The notes under the pieces are model-generated. The model saw nothing but the letters and a program-made list of their open reading frames with translations. It was not told the origin of the DNA and ran no database searches. Made by a program: the position numbers and the translations under genes. DNA of 64,000 nt, from the NCBI RefSeq assembly GCF_052857255.1, contig NC_135498.1, positions 86,066,639 to 86,130,638 of the forward strand. The letters are read 5' to 3'. Below, one piece after another: positions 33,590-45,340 of the stretch (position 1 is the first letter of the stretch; each line of letters begins with the position of its first letter). The DNA is from Amblyomma americanum (lineage: Eukaryota > Arthropoda > Arachnida > Ixodida > Ixodidae).

Positions 33590-33770
33590 TTTGTCTTAGC
33601 TCTGAGTGCCCTTTTTCGGTTTGAGCCGCGTCGCACTTGGTGTAACCAAGTGAAACCATAAATAAATCAATAAATAATAAATCGACCGTGACTGGGATTC
33701 TCACCCGCGGCGCCGCGAACTTGTCAGCATTGCTGATCACTGCAAAAGAGCAGTAGGCTATTGCTTCTTT
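33590..33770 (-). mobile_element. Possible SINE-like element with ATAA-repeat tail
   Basis: On the minus strand AGTTCGCGGCGCCGCGGGTGAGAATCCC is followed by a TTTATTTATT-type run and GGTTTCACTTGGTTACACC. The B-box match is partial and no A box is clear. Confidence 0.3.
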
Positions 33771-34535
33771 TTTTCAAAACTATATTTATTACAATGATGT
33801 GTTGGTTTATGTACACGAGGTAAGTACAAACGTTAAGAAAGCAGTGGCCAATCAACTCGCATAAACAAGGAAGCAAATTTCAGCACACGTAGCTAATACA
33901 TCATAACACGACACACCTAAGCAACACAGAAGTAGAAAAAAGGCAACGAACAACACAGCACTAAGAGTGAGTGACAGCCTGCTTCAAACTTGTTCTGGGC
34001 ATACAATTCTTTTAGGCCGCCAATGACGCCTCTTTTAAACAGCAAATAATTCTCGCGCTGTGCATTTCAGATCGTCCTGTTCTTTAAATCGTACAAGTAT
34101 GGTTCTAATATTCACATTCTAGGGCGCTGGGATTGCATATCATCGTCTTCTTCAACTAATATATCGAACCCTTCGCTAGCCATGCCCACTACGCTACAAA
34201 GTAAGACAGTGGGTCGACAGAGCTGGAGACACGACAAAGGTGCGCTCAATTTCTTCTTTAGGGAGAGTCGTAATCGCCATTCGAATTTTTTATGCTGAAT
34301 ATGTGGGTACTGAAGTGTGCGGGAAAAAAAAGTTGAAAGGAAAGCCTACGTGCGACAAACGGTTCTGTTAAAGCATAACCACTACAAGGAATATTTACAG
34401 TGACATTTGTAAGCAATAACAATGTCGAGCTTGTTAACAAGGCTGCATATCAGGTATGCTGCTACTGAAACCTGCAAAATTGGATTCCGGTACGCACCAC
34501 CACTTTTACGCTGCTTTATTTATATTTTACAAGAG
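33771..34535. other. No gene recognised
   Basis: AT-rich with short ORFs only. Confidence 0.4.
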
Positions 34536-34539
34536 TTAA

Positions 34540-35860
34540 CTGCTGGGCTAGTTGGTGATCATACATAACAAAAAGATTTTGCGCCAAAACAACACACACA
34601 AAAAAGAAGAAGACACCACGGGCGCTCACTTCAACTGTTTAATGAGGGTGAAAGCACTTGACATATATTGCCCTCCAAAACCCCCCGCTTGCGCACGCGT
34701 ACAAGGCAACATGGAAGGAAAAAGTCTTATCAGAGTAGGCGCGATAGAAATTTCTGCTCAGCCTCGTAAAGGAAAACAGATGTGTCATTAACACAGTTAG
34801 GACTCGCTTTCTTGATGTAGGAGGCTTCCAATGTTTCACGCGATGTCTGGTGTCTACCTCAACCCAGAATACTCGCATCGCGGAATCGTGGAAAACAATC
34901 GGTGCAAGCCCTGCAGTGATCCACAATTCTATCACCTTCGTTATTTTCTGTCTTTTGCTTGCTCCCTCAGCTGGTCGTTCACACAACGTCCCGCCTGTCA
35001 AATGTAGGATTTCCCGCAGGATAAACGAATCTACGTCGTTTGCGGTACACTTTATGAAACTTTGGCCATGCTTCTTCTGACAGCCAAGCATTTGGCTTTC
35101 GCAAGATATGCGACGGCTTAGCTGGGCAAGCTATGGGGAGAAGAGAACAGCGCCGGTACAATATACCGGTTAGCCACTTTTTTCAGGCTGTGCGTGACCT
35201 TGTGGATGTAGGGGACCACTATAAGCCACTGTTTCCCTTCGACCCTACCCTGCTTACACCAGCTTTCAACTTCTTCAAAAACGTTTCTGCCACAAGGACC
35301 AAGACCTACTCAGGGAAGCCAGAGGCAACAAGCCTGCCCAATTGGTCGTAAAAACTGGCTTGCATCTCATTCACATACGACTTGCGGAGCGATGGTTCCA
35401 GGCAGAGGTTTGCGATTCCTCTTTTCACTGTCTTTGAATGGGCCGAATCTTACGGCAGGAGCCCTTTTTGTTCACGAGGGGAGTAAGCCCAGCAAATGTG
35501 CCCATCTGAAAGCGTTAACTATAAATTTAAAAATTGAAGCATACCATTATCCGGTAGCTCGTTAGTAAAACTTAGCCCTTTCTCCAGGTTTTTAAAATGA
35601 TCTAAAATTCTGCTCACTGTAGCCTCATTCGAAACGGAGCACTGCTTGTTTAAAATCACTAAAAAGTCGTCTATGTAAGGAAACACTTTAGGGAATTTCT
35701 CATCATTAAAATGGCTAAAATGATCGTGTGGAGAACGATCGATGGATGATAAAAAGGTATTGCAAACTATAGGCGCTATGCAAGAGTCTATGCAAATGCC
35801 TTTCTTCTGCAAGTAAGGTTGCTCGTCAAATAAGATAAAAGCACTCCGAAGATAAGATTA
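34540..35860 (-). mobile_element. Penelope-like element 2 (PLE-2): RT and GIY-YIG remnants
   Basis: From 35,812 the minus strand reads an RT palm: KKGICIDSCIAPIV, then FPYIDDFLVILNK (catalytic YIDD at 35,677-35,666) and a GLSFTNELPDNGMLQFLNL block. The frame then breaks, and pieces of the PLE connector follow at 35,500-35,280: CWAYSPRE, DSAHSKTVKRGIANLCLEPS, VNEMQASFYDQ, RLVASGFPE. Near 35,000 the GIY-YIG nuclease is visible as LSCGKSYI...QAGRCVN, and ETLEASYIKK follows near 34,840. Many stops and shifts show it is dead. The copy is 5'-truncated near 35,850. Its 3' end is a T/G-rich tail ending ATGATCACCAACTAGCCC at 34,562-34,545. Confidence 0.85.
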
Positions 35861-36089
35861 TAAAAGGAATAAAAAGTTATCAATAGTGATACCGGCGACA
35901 TTATGGAAAGCCACCGGACTGCTCTCGTCTTTACAATCTTTAACAGAGGCAAACAGGTCCGGTTATGGCACTGGAGCTACCGTGGTGTCGTCGTCTCTCT
36001 TGTTTGTGTTGTTTTGGCGCAAAATCCTCTGTCTGTTTTCTCATATTGTAACGTAATGGTGACGGCAGTCGATACAGTGCGGAAGGCAG

Positions 36090-36500
36090 CCAAAAGTTCG
36101 TCTAAAAAAACTTTATTGGGGTGAGCTGCGCCAACAATGGACTGAATCACTCGGCGGCTGCGAAAACAACAAGCGTGCGCGGCGGTCACTTTATCAACAG
36201 TGCCCGCCGCTCTCGGCCGTGCTCAATTTAAAGCTGACAGCGAACTTTGGAGCTAAACGTGCAAAGATACTAGAACATTCTGGAACAAGTTAGAATGGGC
36301 TCCAACAGGATGAGATCAATCGAGATAAATCTGGTCGCGTCTTGCATCCTCAAACAACGTGATAAAGTTGCGCGGCGGCAGCTTTTGAAGAATGAACAAA
36401 CAAACACTACAGTGATCCGTGGCAGTATCTGCGTTACAGTTTGTGTCAGTAGCAACTGTATTGCGTCCTGCAGGCACAGCACGCAATGACAAAGCTGCGG
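36090..36500 (-). repeat. LTR-like dispersed repeat, copy 1
   Basis: The reverse complement aligns with 58,957-59,275 across CAGAATGTTCTAGTA, AATTGAGCACGGCCGA and GAGTGATTCAGT, and ends near a CCAATAAAG polyadenylation-like signal. The sequence resembles a terminal untranslated or LTR piece of an element. No coding region is attached to either copy. Confidence 0.55.
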
Positions 36501-36600
36501 CTTTGGAGGAACAATGCGCTCGGCTGAGTCGATGGGGCATTTGTCATTGCCGCATGTTCTGTTGTGCGCATACACAAAATGAGAGTAATTATAAGAGCTA

Positions 36601-36837
36601 CTTGGTTTGGTTTAGTGGTTTTTAACGCCCAAAAGCGACTCAGGCTATGAGAGACACACCGTAGTGAAGGTCTCCGGAAATTTAGACCACCTGGGGTTAT
36701 TCAACCTGCACTGACAACGCACAGTACACGGGCCTCAAGAATTTCGCCTCCATCGAAATTCGCCTCCGCGGCCGGGATCGAACCCGCGTCTTTCGGGCCA
36801 GCAGCCCAGCACCAAACCACTCGGCCAGCGCGGCGGC
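36601..36837 (-). mobile_element. tRNA-derived SINE, complete, distinct from Ruka
   Basis: The minus strand starts GCCGCCGCGCTGGCCGAGTGG (A box) and has CGGGTTCGATCCCGG (B box). A body related to Ruka follows (GGCCCGTGTACTGTGCG, CCCAGGTGGTC, CCGGAGACCTTCACTACGG). It ends TTTTGGGCGTTAAAAACCAC rather than an AT microsatellite. The 11-bp TATAAGAGCTA flanks it at 36,590-36,600 and 36,838-36,848, a clean target-site duplication. Confidence 0.9.
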
Positions 36838-36848
36838 TATAAGAGCTA

Positions 36849-38400
36849 ATAAAAGCGTCAGTAAGTGACAGCTAAACTAAACGGTTGTATTTCAATTTGA
36901 TCTGTTGCGAGATAAATTAGTGTTTCGTTTCTCAATGAATAAGAGGTCTGATAGAATACTCTTTTTTTTGTTTCAATAATGCGTTAAAAGCACAGAATAC
37001 ATGCGCTATTTTCTCCGACTACGATTTTTCCATGTATATTGCAATCTGAAATGCTCTTTTTGATGCACACACGGCTTCAATAATTCACCAGAAAACTGAC
37101 CACTTTCTTGCCTTCTTTTATTCTTAGGAGTTACCATCATGGAAACAATTTTCCCCCACACTCGGATGTTTGATCTGTTTTTAGGTTGCATTCTCAAACG
37201 TCCGAGAGTCAACATCGCCATTAAATATGTCTAAGACGAACCAGGTGTTGAAAAGGGATATCTGCAGTGTCCGATTGCGCTAGCAGTACAGATGGTCAAA
37301 TTGCGCGCCGGGAAACGTCCGCTCCCAAACGGAGTTTCATGCGGGCAGGATTCACTTCGTCTTCGTTCCCCGGGAATTCGCGCGTCCAATTAACTTAAAT
37401 TCGCGGCGCAATATTTGGCGCCTTCCCAGTTTTGGCTGCGAAAGATTATTCGGAGGATGTTGCTTAGGGGAGAACTTTACGACGAAGGCTTAGATAAGCA
37501 GGAGCAGGAAAAAACCTCTACTCTGAGGAGCTGTTTTAGGCACATCAGCCAGTATGAACAGTCAGTGTAATCAGTCACCGAAGAGAATTGAATGGTGATT
37601 TCTGTTTCTCGCCGAATACAACCCGATAGGCAGTAGCTTATCTGGCCACATCCTTTTCAACAACACAACTTATATGTTCAAGATGTAATGACGTGCGTAG
37701 GTAACATTACTTGCCACTACACTTTTGAAGGAGATATTTCACTGCGCACTTAGGACGAGCGCATGATGCAAAGCAAGCAATACAACATTATAGACACGGA
37801 CTGATAAAATGTTTATTCAAGGTAGGTAAACTACAGGCTCTAAAAAGAAAAAAGCCAGTACGCGCAGCCACCTTTGTCGATCGCACAAGATAAAGTAATG
37901 CATACCACACTGCTCTCTCTAGAAAAAAGTACACAAGGGCACATTAATCTGGAGCATAAGCACGAAATATAACTGGCAGCAAAAATAATCAATAGGAAAG
38001 CCAGTTATAAAAATAAAGGTTTCAGGTAAAAAATAGGAACAAAGATGAGTACATCACAAACTGTAATTTAGCTAAAAACGTAGCAACGTGTAACGTTGAG
38101 GGAATCAAACGCACTGTGACAATGTGGATGACAGAATGGAAAAAAACTACCAACAAGAGTTAAGGCGAAGGTGAGGATATAAAATAACAGTACTACGCAC
38201 ATGACAGAGCTGAATACCACAATTAACCAGATTGAAGGTGAAGGAGAGAGCTAAACGTGATATGACATGAAAGATGGAAACACGATCATAACAAGGGAAA
38301 CAAGAAACAGTGCGAGCATGGGAAAACATGAAACAGATTGTGAAAGATTTTATGAATGTAGCCACAAGAAGAAAGCTGATTACATGTAAATTGATAGTTG
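36849..38400. other. No gene recognised
   Basis: A GC-rich patch at 37,290-37,430 contains TTTGGCGCC-like sequence. Otherwise AT-rich with no coding or element signature visible. Confidence 0.4.
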
Positions 38401-39725
38401 TGTGTCATTTGTCAGCGGACTAAAACGAAAGTCAGTTGCGTTATCGGATGGATTAGCTTTGCGATGCAAATATCTAAGTTCAGCTGTCAGTTGTCCTATA
38501 ATATGGTGTCAGAGTCGGGAACTGGAGCGAGTAGAGGTGCAGCAGAGACTTGGTCTAAAATCTAGCCCAAGTCGATGGCTTCGGCCTTTTCGTCCAGACG
38601 AAGCCGCTCCTCCAGGATTGGATTAATCTTGCCAGCTTTTATCAGCTTCGGCGGGCAAGGACTGGAGTCGGCATCGCAGGTGCAGACTCCCGAGGGGCCG
38701 GCCTCCTCATCGTCCTCGTGACTGCTCTTTGGCTTACGACGCTTGGATGCACGGGGATCATCTGTGAAGGGAAACAGACGAAGGTTGAGAACAATATAAC
38801 AACTATCCACACGAAATCAACTACGAAACACAATATTAGCTTGTTACGAAGTAAAAATGAGACGAGGCCTATATCCTGCACCTGCTTTCGGTGTCCCTCA
38901 ATTTCCTCCCGATATCTACAAAAGTTGCACTACGGCAAGACAGGGTGTTTATCAAGCAATGCCAACGAATACCTCGCGTTTGTAAAGTGACACAAAAATG
39001 CGGATATTAGCTTTTAACCGGGGCCGCAGTGTGAGTAGTGTAATGGAAGAAGTACGCCAAAAACAATCGGATGAGGTTATTTGGCACATGCGAGTCATGG
39101 CAGCTCTTTTAAGCGATTCCTGATTGGGCACAACAAGGCGCTATTAAGCATTGAGAGCTAGAGTGAATCCAAAACACAAACACGACGAAGGAGACTGGAA
39201 GCCCAAAAAATATCTACCTAAAAGCATGTCAATAGTGATTACGCCACGCTCCTGATATCGCTGAAAAGAAATCGCGTCTAATGTACACATATCGATTAAA
39301 ATAAAGACAGCCTAGGACTCCTGGGATGTCAGCGACAAGGTCCTATCAGCGAGAAGAGCTTAGATTAAATTATTAACTTTGCAATAAAATATCGCTCCAA
39401 TTTGCACTCAAGTGGTCATGGCCTTGTCGGAGTCCTACAATAGCAAAGTGGCCACTGAATGAGGAGCGGTATAAGAAGGAAAGCAGTGTTCAGCTGGAAG
39501 ACGCGCAGTGTTCAGCTGTCACACGCGCAGTTTTCCACTTGTGGCAAGCGTTTCTGGCATGGAGACAGCAGTGAATAACTGATATTTCTCCTCCGGGTGA
39601 ATAAATACCAACCACGACACAAAAGTATTCCTTCCTCCGCGCACAAAAAGTACAGCGAACTTTCAGTGGATATGAGGCAAAAGCTGTCAAATTGAAGCGC
39701 AATAGAATGAATCCCACTCAAGCTA
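38400..39725. repeat. Duplicon core module, copy 3 (partial)
   Basis: Alignable landmarks are the terminal exon at 38,562-38,761 and, upstream of it, the intronic landmark GTGGCAAGCGTTTCTGGCAT at 39,541, equivalent to 20,076 and 3,375. Beyond 39,730 the similarity stops, where copies 2 and 5 would continue to the first exon. Confidence 0.65.
38562..38761 (-). CDS. Copy 3: intact terminal exon, first exon not found
   Basis: After a CCCTTCACAG acceptor the phase-1 frame reads DPRASKRRKPKSSHEDD, then EEAGPSGVCTC, PPKLIKAGKI, a charged helix-like EERLRLDEKAEAIDLG and a TAG. It gives 66 codons, compared with 104 in copy 2. The shared parts are the DxPRxSK opening, the acidic EEAGPS block and a KxIKxxK stretch. 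The RPAE and WLF blocks are absent. No stop or shift disturbs it. The aligned first exon expected about 1.3 kb upstream is missing, so it is either an orphan exon, spliced to a distant first exon, or part of a broken gene. Confidence 0.55.
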
Positions 39726-41200
39726 TTTAACAAAGAAGAAATGGGGCCAAGCAACACAGCGTTTCTAATAGGGCACCATTCTGGCTGCCGCCGGCACTAT
39801 AGCCTGGCGAAGTGAGTTTTCCGGTTTGGGTACCCTAACGTCCCTGGCATCTTTTCTTCATAAATTCTAATACAACCGTATAGAGGGTGGGTTTTGCAGG
39901 CTGTAGATAGGAGCTGTGCTGGTTGGGCATAGCCAGAGCAGACAAGTGTGAGTCACCTTTTGACACACCTCGCGCACACCTTGCGCACACCTTGCGTATT
40001 CCGCCGGCTATTCTGTATTCCATGTCTTCAGTCTTCCTCTGAAGCTGTGTTGCCAGATTTGGCTATTTTTATCCAAATTTGGCTGCTGAACTTTTTGTTT
40101 GGCGCTTTTTTTGACGGTTTGGCATTGTGGATATTTCTGGGCATTACGCGCCCAACAAATCCGATTGCATGGTAAAAGAAACTTCTTTCAAGAAGTGCAC
40201 TGCGTTCGGTTAGCTGTTGATGCATTTTTTTGCTTGCTCTCTTTACATGTATACATGACAACTATAAAGTTGGGAGCCGCTTAAGCTCCGCCGTAAGAGT
40301 GAAATGCGACAACGTTCCCTTGTGTTCGAGCACCCGTTGATTTAGAAGAGACATCAGCATTCAGGGAAGGCGCAGATACGCGCGCCATCTACCGGGCCAG
40401 CGGCATGCTTGGCGAGGCGGGAGGGGTGGGGGGTTCAGTGGGTGCCCACTGGATGGCTCTACAACTGCACGCCAAGCTCGGATACATAAAACGCATGGTA
40501 CTCGCTTAATTCCGCCATCTGCAATTACACGCTCATAATTACTCATTGAAAACCAAACATTTTGAGAGATTTGCCGTCCTGGTTGGGTTTGAAGACTTAT
40601 AATAAACTCATCACATCGTGTTCGCGCCATGCTCTGAAAACAAGAGGGAGACCGCAAAGTGCGAAGCGTCAATTGTCCTGCATTTCTGGCCACCTGGCGA
40701 GACTGCACGCTCACCAACGCTGTACCAACGGGGTATGATGGGTGGTGCAGAAATATTGAGCGAAGAATCTTCTTCATGGAAAATATGAAGCGCAGTCACA
40801 TACGATTAGTGGCGTTATTGAAGGGTATCAGCTGACGCATATGTGATATGCTTCACTTTCTGCTGTGTCACCGGATCTGTTTGGTTTATCTGTTTTGGAG
40901 TTTAAATTGCAAATAAAAAAATGATAGCATCACTTTCCAATGGCTGATGTGGTGGTAATCTTGCAGCCACAACTTTGGCTATTTTTTGGTGCTTAACTGT
41001 GTTGGCCTTGTTGCATGGTTGGCTAATTTTGGGCAACAACTTTTGTAATAATAAAAATTGCAATCTACACACAAGAAATATGCGTGCTGATCCTCTGTCC
41101 GCGACAGCCACATGTACGCTTTTCTACATAAAAACGGCACTAAACCTCAAAGGAGACCATCCAACGAATGCTTTCGACCCATTGGTATGATGTCCCGGGT
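39726..41200. other. No gene recognised
   Basis: Short tandem CGCACACCTTG units occur at 39,970-39,995. The minus ORF at 40,777-40,361 has no motif I recognise. This stretch replaces the expected first exon of copy 3. Confidence 0.4.
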
Positions 41201-41239
41201 TTGAACGCAAAAATTGAATACCTGCTCTGGTTTGCGGTT

Positions 41240-42990
41240 AAGTCTCTTTATGCGCACTGCTTCGCAATGTTATTTCTGTATCGCTTAGAATTTATATAGC
41301 ACCTCTTCGGTGTGCTTTTGTGATTGAAATATGCGACTTTTGGCAGCGTGGTGAAGGAGGTGCGACTATGTTTGACGCATACCGAGGCGGCTCTAATTCT
41401 TAAAAGAAGGACGGCTGTGGTATACGCTTGAGACTTGCGAAACTTTTTCACAAGTAAAACTGGATGATTTTGACCGCCAGACCATGCCCCTTTGACATTC
41501 CATTGTTTAGCCCGGAGATGTGAATTCTATAGTAGGGGTTGAGAAACTCCTTCATGCAGAGGGGGTGCAGCCAGGCCTTACCCGCGTGCAGTCGCCAGCG
41601 CCTGCACTTATAACAATGTGAACATTTGGCAGAGATATGCCATGTCGTGACAATAATTAGAGAACAAATATTCACCTTACACCAAATATTTTATTAAAGA
41701 ACTGACATTGCGATAGCGATCCCAGACATTGTGGGTTCACTAGTTTAAAGTCGAAGGCGAGCTTTATAAATCACCTGAGAGCGATCGTCCGAGGTTCGTA
41801 ACTCTAGAAATCAACAATACATTTGCGAATGTCCCAGTTGGGATCGACTGGTTCTCACCACTTCGTAGCGCAGCAGAGGCTTAGAATGAAAAGCTGGAAG
41901 ACGATTCTTTCTCTGTATGTTGTGGACACTGGAAAGTGTCTCAAGTTGATTCAAGGTGACTCGGCAGGTCTCTCATTTAAAGGGGTTGACCGGTATATCA
42001 TGACAATGGGTCTACATAATTAGCCCTCTTTACATGAACTCGATAGCATCGGGTCGTGTCCGCGGTCGGGCTCAGCAAGGTCAACACTTGACGACGGAAT
42101 TTACTTGATTTTAGCGGGCCCAGACCAGTTAGAGTGCCTCGATGCGCGCGCAATTGCGGAAGCGGGCCCATTGAGGTACCCTAATTGCAACGATCGAAGG
42201 ATTGAGTAGCGCATTGAGTGCGAGATGCGGCCACCTTCAAGGTTGAGGCCCGCCACGGCTGATTCGGAGGAATCAAAGCGGAAGCGAAAAACAAGCTCGC
42301 GTTTTTTTTTTATTTCTCACCTGCAAGAGTCTTCGACTCGACAGCGTTTATAGCACATCATTGTGATGTGGACTTCAGTCAATGTAACCGTTGGGGAGTG
42401 AGGATTCATGTAAACGCTGCAGTTGGCTGGAGGAACCCGTGTGAGGTGTATTTTCCACTGTATTCATGACGTGCGGTCGCCTGAGTCATTGCGCCCCTGT
42501 GTTGTGGAAAGAAAAGTGCTGTTATTTCACATCATCTTGAATAGAGACCCATTTTTCTTTGAGACATCAGTATTTTGATGCAAACAATACCTGATCATGT
42601 GGCGGCCAGGGGACGGGGGTGTTGGGGGGACCCTTTAAGTATGGCCTTGCATATCATTTCCGTTTTGTTGGCTGTGGCGACCCTTGACAACCACATGAAA
42701 TCCCACCGCAATGTCAAGCAATAAGAAAAGAAGAAATCCTTCAAAAATGCATCCTAAGCAACAAAAAAGTCAAGAAAGAAGTCAAGTCAGTCCATGTTCC
42801 GAGAAAAATCAGCGCCCACGAACTTAAAGCAAAGATTGACGGTAGAATGTAGTAGCGACATAATAGTCTGACAGCAGCTGGAGTCACGAAGATTGTTTTA
42901 TTTGGCGTCAAGTGTCACTGCATACAGTTCATATACAAATTTCAGAGCCCGCAAATATGAAATTCTAGTTTTGATGATGAATATTGGGTT
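41240..42990 (+). repeat. Duplicon segment shared with 27.2-28.4 kb and, inverted, 10.5-11.4 kb
   Basis: 41,248-41,450 is the reverse of 11,240-11,430, and 41,740-42,840 is colinear with 27,250-28,350. The sequence continues at 43,010-43,082 and, after the retroelement insertion, at 44,186 onward. Confidence 0.78.
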
Positions 42991-43082
42991 TTACAATCAA
43001 GAAAGGAAATGGCTGTGGTTTAGCTCTGGTTAAACGCGGACTTACGCGATAGCTACACCTGGCTGATTGAAAATCGCTCAGT

Positions 43083-44185
43083 CGAATGAATGAATGAAAA
43101 ACTTTATTGTATAAGGGTTATTTATCGCAGCGTAGGTGGAGCCCTCAGTCCAGGGCCCCAGCGGCCTTTGCAGTCTTGCGAGCCCTGTCGATCAGCTTGA
43201 GCTGCTCTTCAGGCTTCGAGCTGGACAGCGCAGCCTCCCACTGCTCCGGTGTAGGTGTGTTGTTTATCGGCGCTGCCTGCATTTTCTGACAAGCCCATGT
43301 AACGTGGTAAAGCGTTGCGTGTTCACCGCATAGCGGGCGTTTGTTTTCATAAGTGGATGGATAGATTTTGCTGAGTAAACTCAGATTGGGGTATGTATTA
43401 GTCTGTAGTTGTCTCCAGGCAAACGACTGCTGTTTACTAAGGTCTTTGTGGGGAGGCGGGTAGGTCCTCCGGAGGGCTCGTTGGTGTTCTAAGATGGCTC
43501 CATACCGTCTAGTGACTGCGTCCAGTTCCCCTTCGGTGCGCGCCTCCCGGTTGGCGTATGCTCGGGCATTGGCGTCCGCACATTGGTTCCCTTTGACAGC
43601 CTCATGGCCTGGTGTCCACGTGATGAAGCATCTCGTAAAAGTGATTGTCCTCGCCTTGAGTATGTGAATGGCTGCAGTGGATATGCGTCCACTGCTGTAT
43701 CTTCTGCACGCCTCTTGCGAGTCTGTAATGATGTGTGCATGGAGCTCGTCACTCTGCTGGGTGATGGCGAGTGCAATGGCTGCTTCCTCAGCCTCGAGTA
43801 TGTTGTTGGTTTTTATCGAAGCGCAGTTGATTTCCCTGAGCTGGTGATCCACCACGCTGGCTACCGAGCCATATTGGTGTCTGTATGTTGTTGCGTCAAC
43901 ATATAATACGTCTTTTGCCCCGGCGAAGCTTCTTTCATGGAATTCAGATCTTGCCTTTCTTCTCGCCTTATGTATATCTGGATGCATGTTTTTTGGAATC
44001 GGACTGACCTCAATGATCCTCCTGATTTCATTTGGAACGCTCGCTGTGCTATTGATTTCTTTCAAAGCGTCCCTCATGCCCAGCAACCGCAGCGTGTTTC
44101 TGCCTGTTGCGGACAGCATCAGTCTTGTTTTCTGCACGATAAGGTGGGCCTCGATATCAGTCGAATTGCAAAGTGAGTCTTTCGC
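43083..44185 (-). mobile_element. 5'-truncated non-LTR retrotransposon with target-site duplication
   Basis: The element ends at its 3' side in a short UTR, AATAAAGTTTTTCATTC and an ATTC repeat (43,083-43,110). The 8-bp CGCTCAGT flanks it at 43,075-43,082 and 44,186-44,193. The flanks outside are continuous with the sequence family at 60,130-60,180 (ACGCGATAGCTACA). It contains the C-terminal part of ORF2 only. The frame is open throughout, so this is the youngest-looking coding retroelement here. Confidence 0.85.
43145..44185 (-). CDS. ORF2 C-terminus: RNase H domain plus zinc-knuckle-like tail (truncated)
   Basis: The frame is open from the insertion edge to the stop at 43,145 and needs no start of its own; the first possible start is a GTG at 44,137. 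Counting from there, RNase H residues are visible in order: VLYVDATT (Asp81), EAEEAAIALA (Glu115/117), IITDSQEA (Asp139), TWTPGHEAVKGN (His178) and CADANARAYAN (Asp188). A C-x2-H-x4-H-x4-C pattern follows at 270-283 (CGEHATLYHVTWAC), where related elements usually have an extra cysteine. RNase H would degrade the RNA strand during target-primed reverse transcription. Without the RT and endonuclease the copy cannot move itself. The lack of stops over 340 codons suggests recent insertion. Confidence 0.85.
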   Translation of the reverse strand, partial: AKDSLCNSTDIEAHLIVQKTRLMLSATGRNTLRLLGMRDALKEINSTASVPNEIRRIIEVSPIPKNMHPDIHKARRKARSEFHERSFAGAKDVLYVDATTYRHQYGSVASVVDHQLREINCASIKTNNILEAEEAAIALAITQQSDELHAHIITDSQEACRRYSSGRISTAAIHILKARTITFTRCFITWTPGHEAVKGNQCADANARAYANREARTEGELDAVTRRYGAILEHQRALRRTYPPPHKDLSKQQSFAWRQLQTNTYPNLSLLSKIYPSTYENKRPLCGEHATLYHVTWACQKMQAAPINNTPTPEQWEAALSSSKPEEQLKLIDRARKTAKAAGALD

Positions 44186-44199
44186 CGCTCAGTTTTGCT

Positions 44200-44345
44200 C
44201 GCCGTCCCACCTTCATCTTTTTCCCGCCTGACACGTCGCGTGCGCACAGCTGTGAGCACCACGTGAGCAACCCACGTGACCAACGGCCGAACCACGTGGT
44301 CAACCCACGTGACCAAAGGCGCCGCCACGGAGCTCATGAGGTGCC
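44200..44345. repeat. CACGTG-rich segment
   Basis: Five CACGTG motifs lie between 44,258 and 44,312, mostly as CCACGTG or CACGTGACC. Similar clusters occur at 28,988-29,009 and 60,196-60,275, in related repeat contexts. Confidence 0.7.
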
Positions 44346-45340
44346 ACGCTGAAGGGTCGAAGAGGTAGCGTAGTGTAGCTATTGCTACAAATGGGGAGGA
44401 AATGTCGCGGACGATATTTCGATATTTAGTTCAGGTGTTTGACGAGATAACATGAAAGACAGAAAGTGATAAAACCATAATTTCTCTGGATAATTTCCTC
44501 TGATCTGTAAAAAAAAAGAGACTCATAAAATAAAACCTGGCCTCAACATTTACTGTATTCACCAAAGGAAAAAACGCTGCCACAAACCGCATTAAAATCG
44601 AAATGTATTTAGACACGCTATAGCATCTGAAAGTTTCGATGTAATTCCTACATACAATATCAGTGGTGAACTCTCTTAACAATCATAGGTGCATGTGTGA
44701 ATCTTAACTACAAAACCCACGGCACATCCACAGGTACAAACCAGCCACCTGGTCCTAGCTAACGCTCGTGGTTATGCTGTTTAAGTCGTAAGAGATATCG
44801 CGCAACTACACTGCAGCTTCATTTATATTTCACCTCCCTAGGCATCAACGTAGATTTTAATGCCAGAAAATACTGCATTTTACCCTGCATGCCTCTTAAC
44901 TGCACATTTGGGGAATCACTGAAGCGTGTTTTCACCATGCAATACCAACACAGTACGCACCATATCAGGAAATAAATCCTTGTTCTTTGGTGCAATGAGC
45001 AGCTCTGTATACATTCCTCAGCGACTACATTCCGATACAACATAACAACGCAGCGGCTTATGCCCGTGAAAGGATCACCTTCCAGCCATTGGCACCGGCC
45101 GTAGCATGAGAATGCACGGAGTGGAGCCAAACTCAAGAAAAGGGTCTAGTCCTTTGCATAGAAAGAAAGGTTAAGTCCCTTAAATAATCAACTCCCAGTT
45201 TTGTCACACTAGCAGTGTCAGGAAAATTGGCCTGCGCTGTTCGGCTGAAAGGTGTCCTTTGACGTGGAAAATCCGCTGCGCTCTTGAACTGTATACGACT
45301 ATAGCAAGTGTGCCTACTCTTGTCGGGGGTTCCGTGCTTA
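44346..45340 (+). repeat. Duplicon segment shared with 28.5-29.8 kb, with MITE copy at 45.05-45.32 kb
   Basis: ACGCTGCCACAAACCGCATTA at 44,573 and GTTTCGATGTAATTCCTA at 44,633 correspond to 28,610 and 28,655. The MITE copy retains GCACCGGCC, the TTTTGTCACACTAGCAG core and the CTGTATACGACTATAGC right end. Confidence 0.75.

Noticed and set aside
37290..37430. Possible promoter with GC-rich E2F-like sites
   Set aside because: No downstream gene on either strand and no equivalent in the other duplicate blocks.
40361..40777. 138-codon minus ORF
   Set aside because: No motif, low-complexity C-terminus, and no equivalent in the paralogous blocks.
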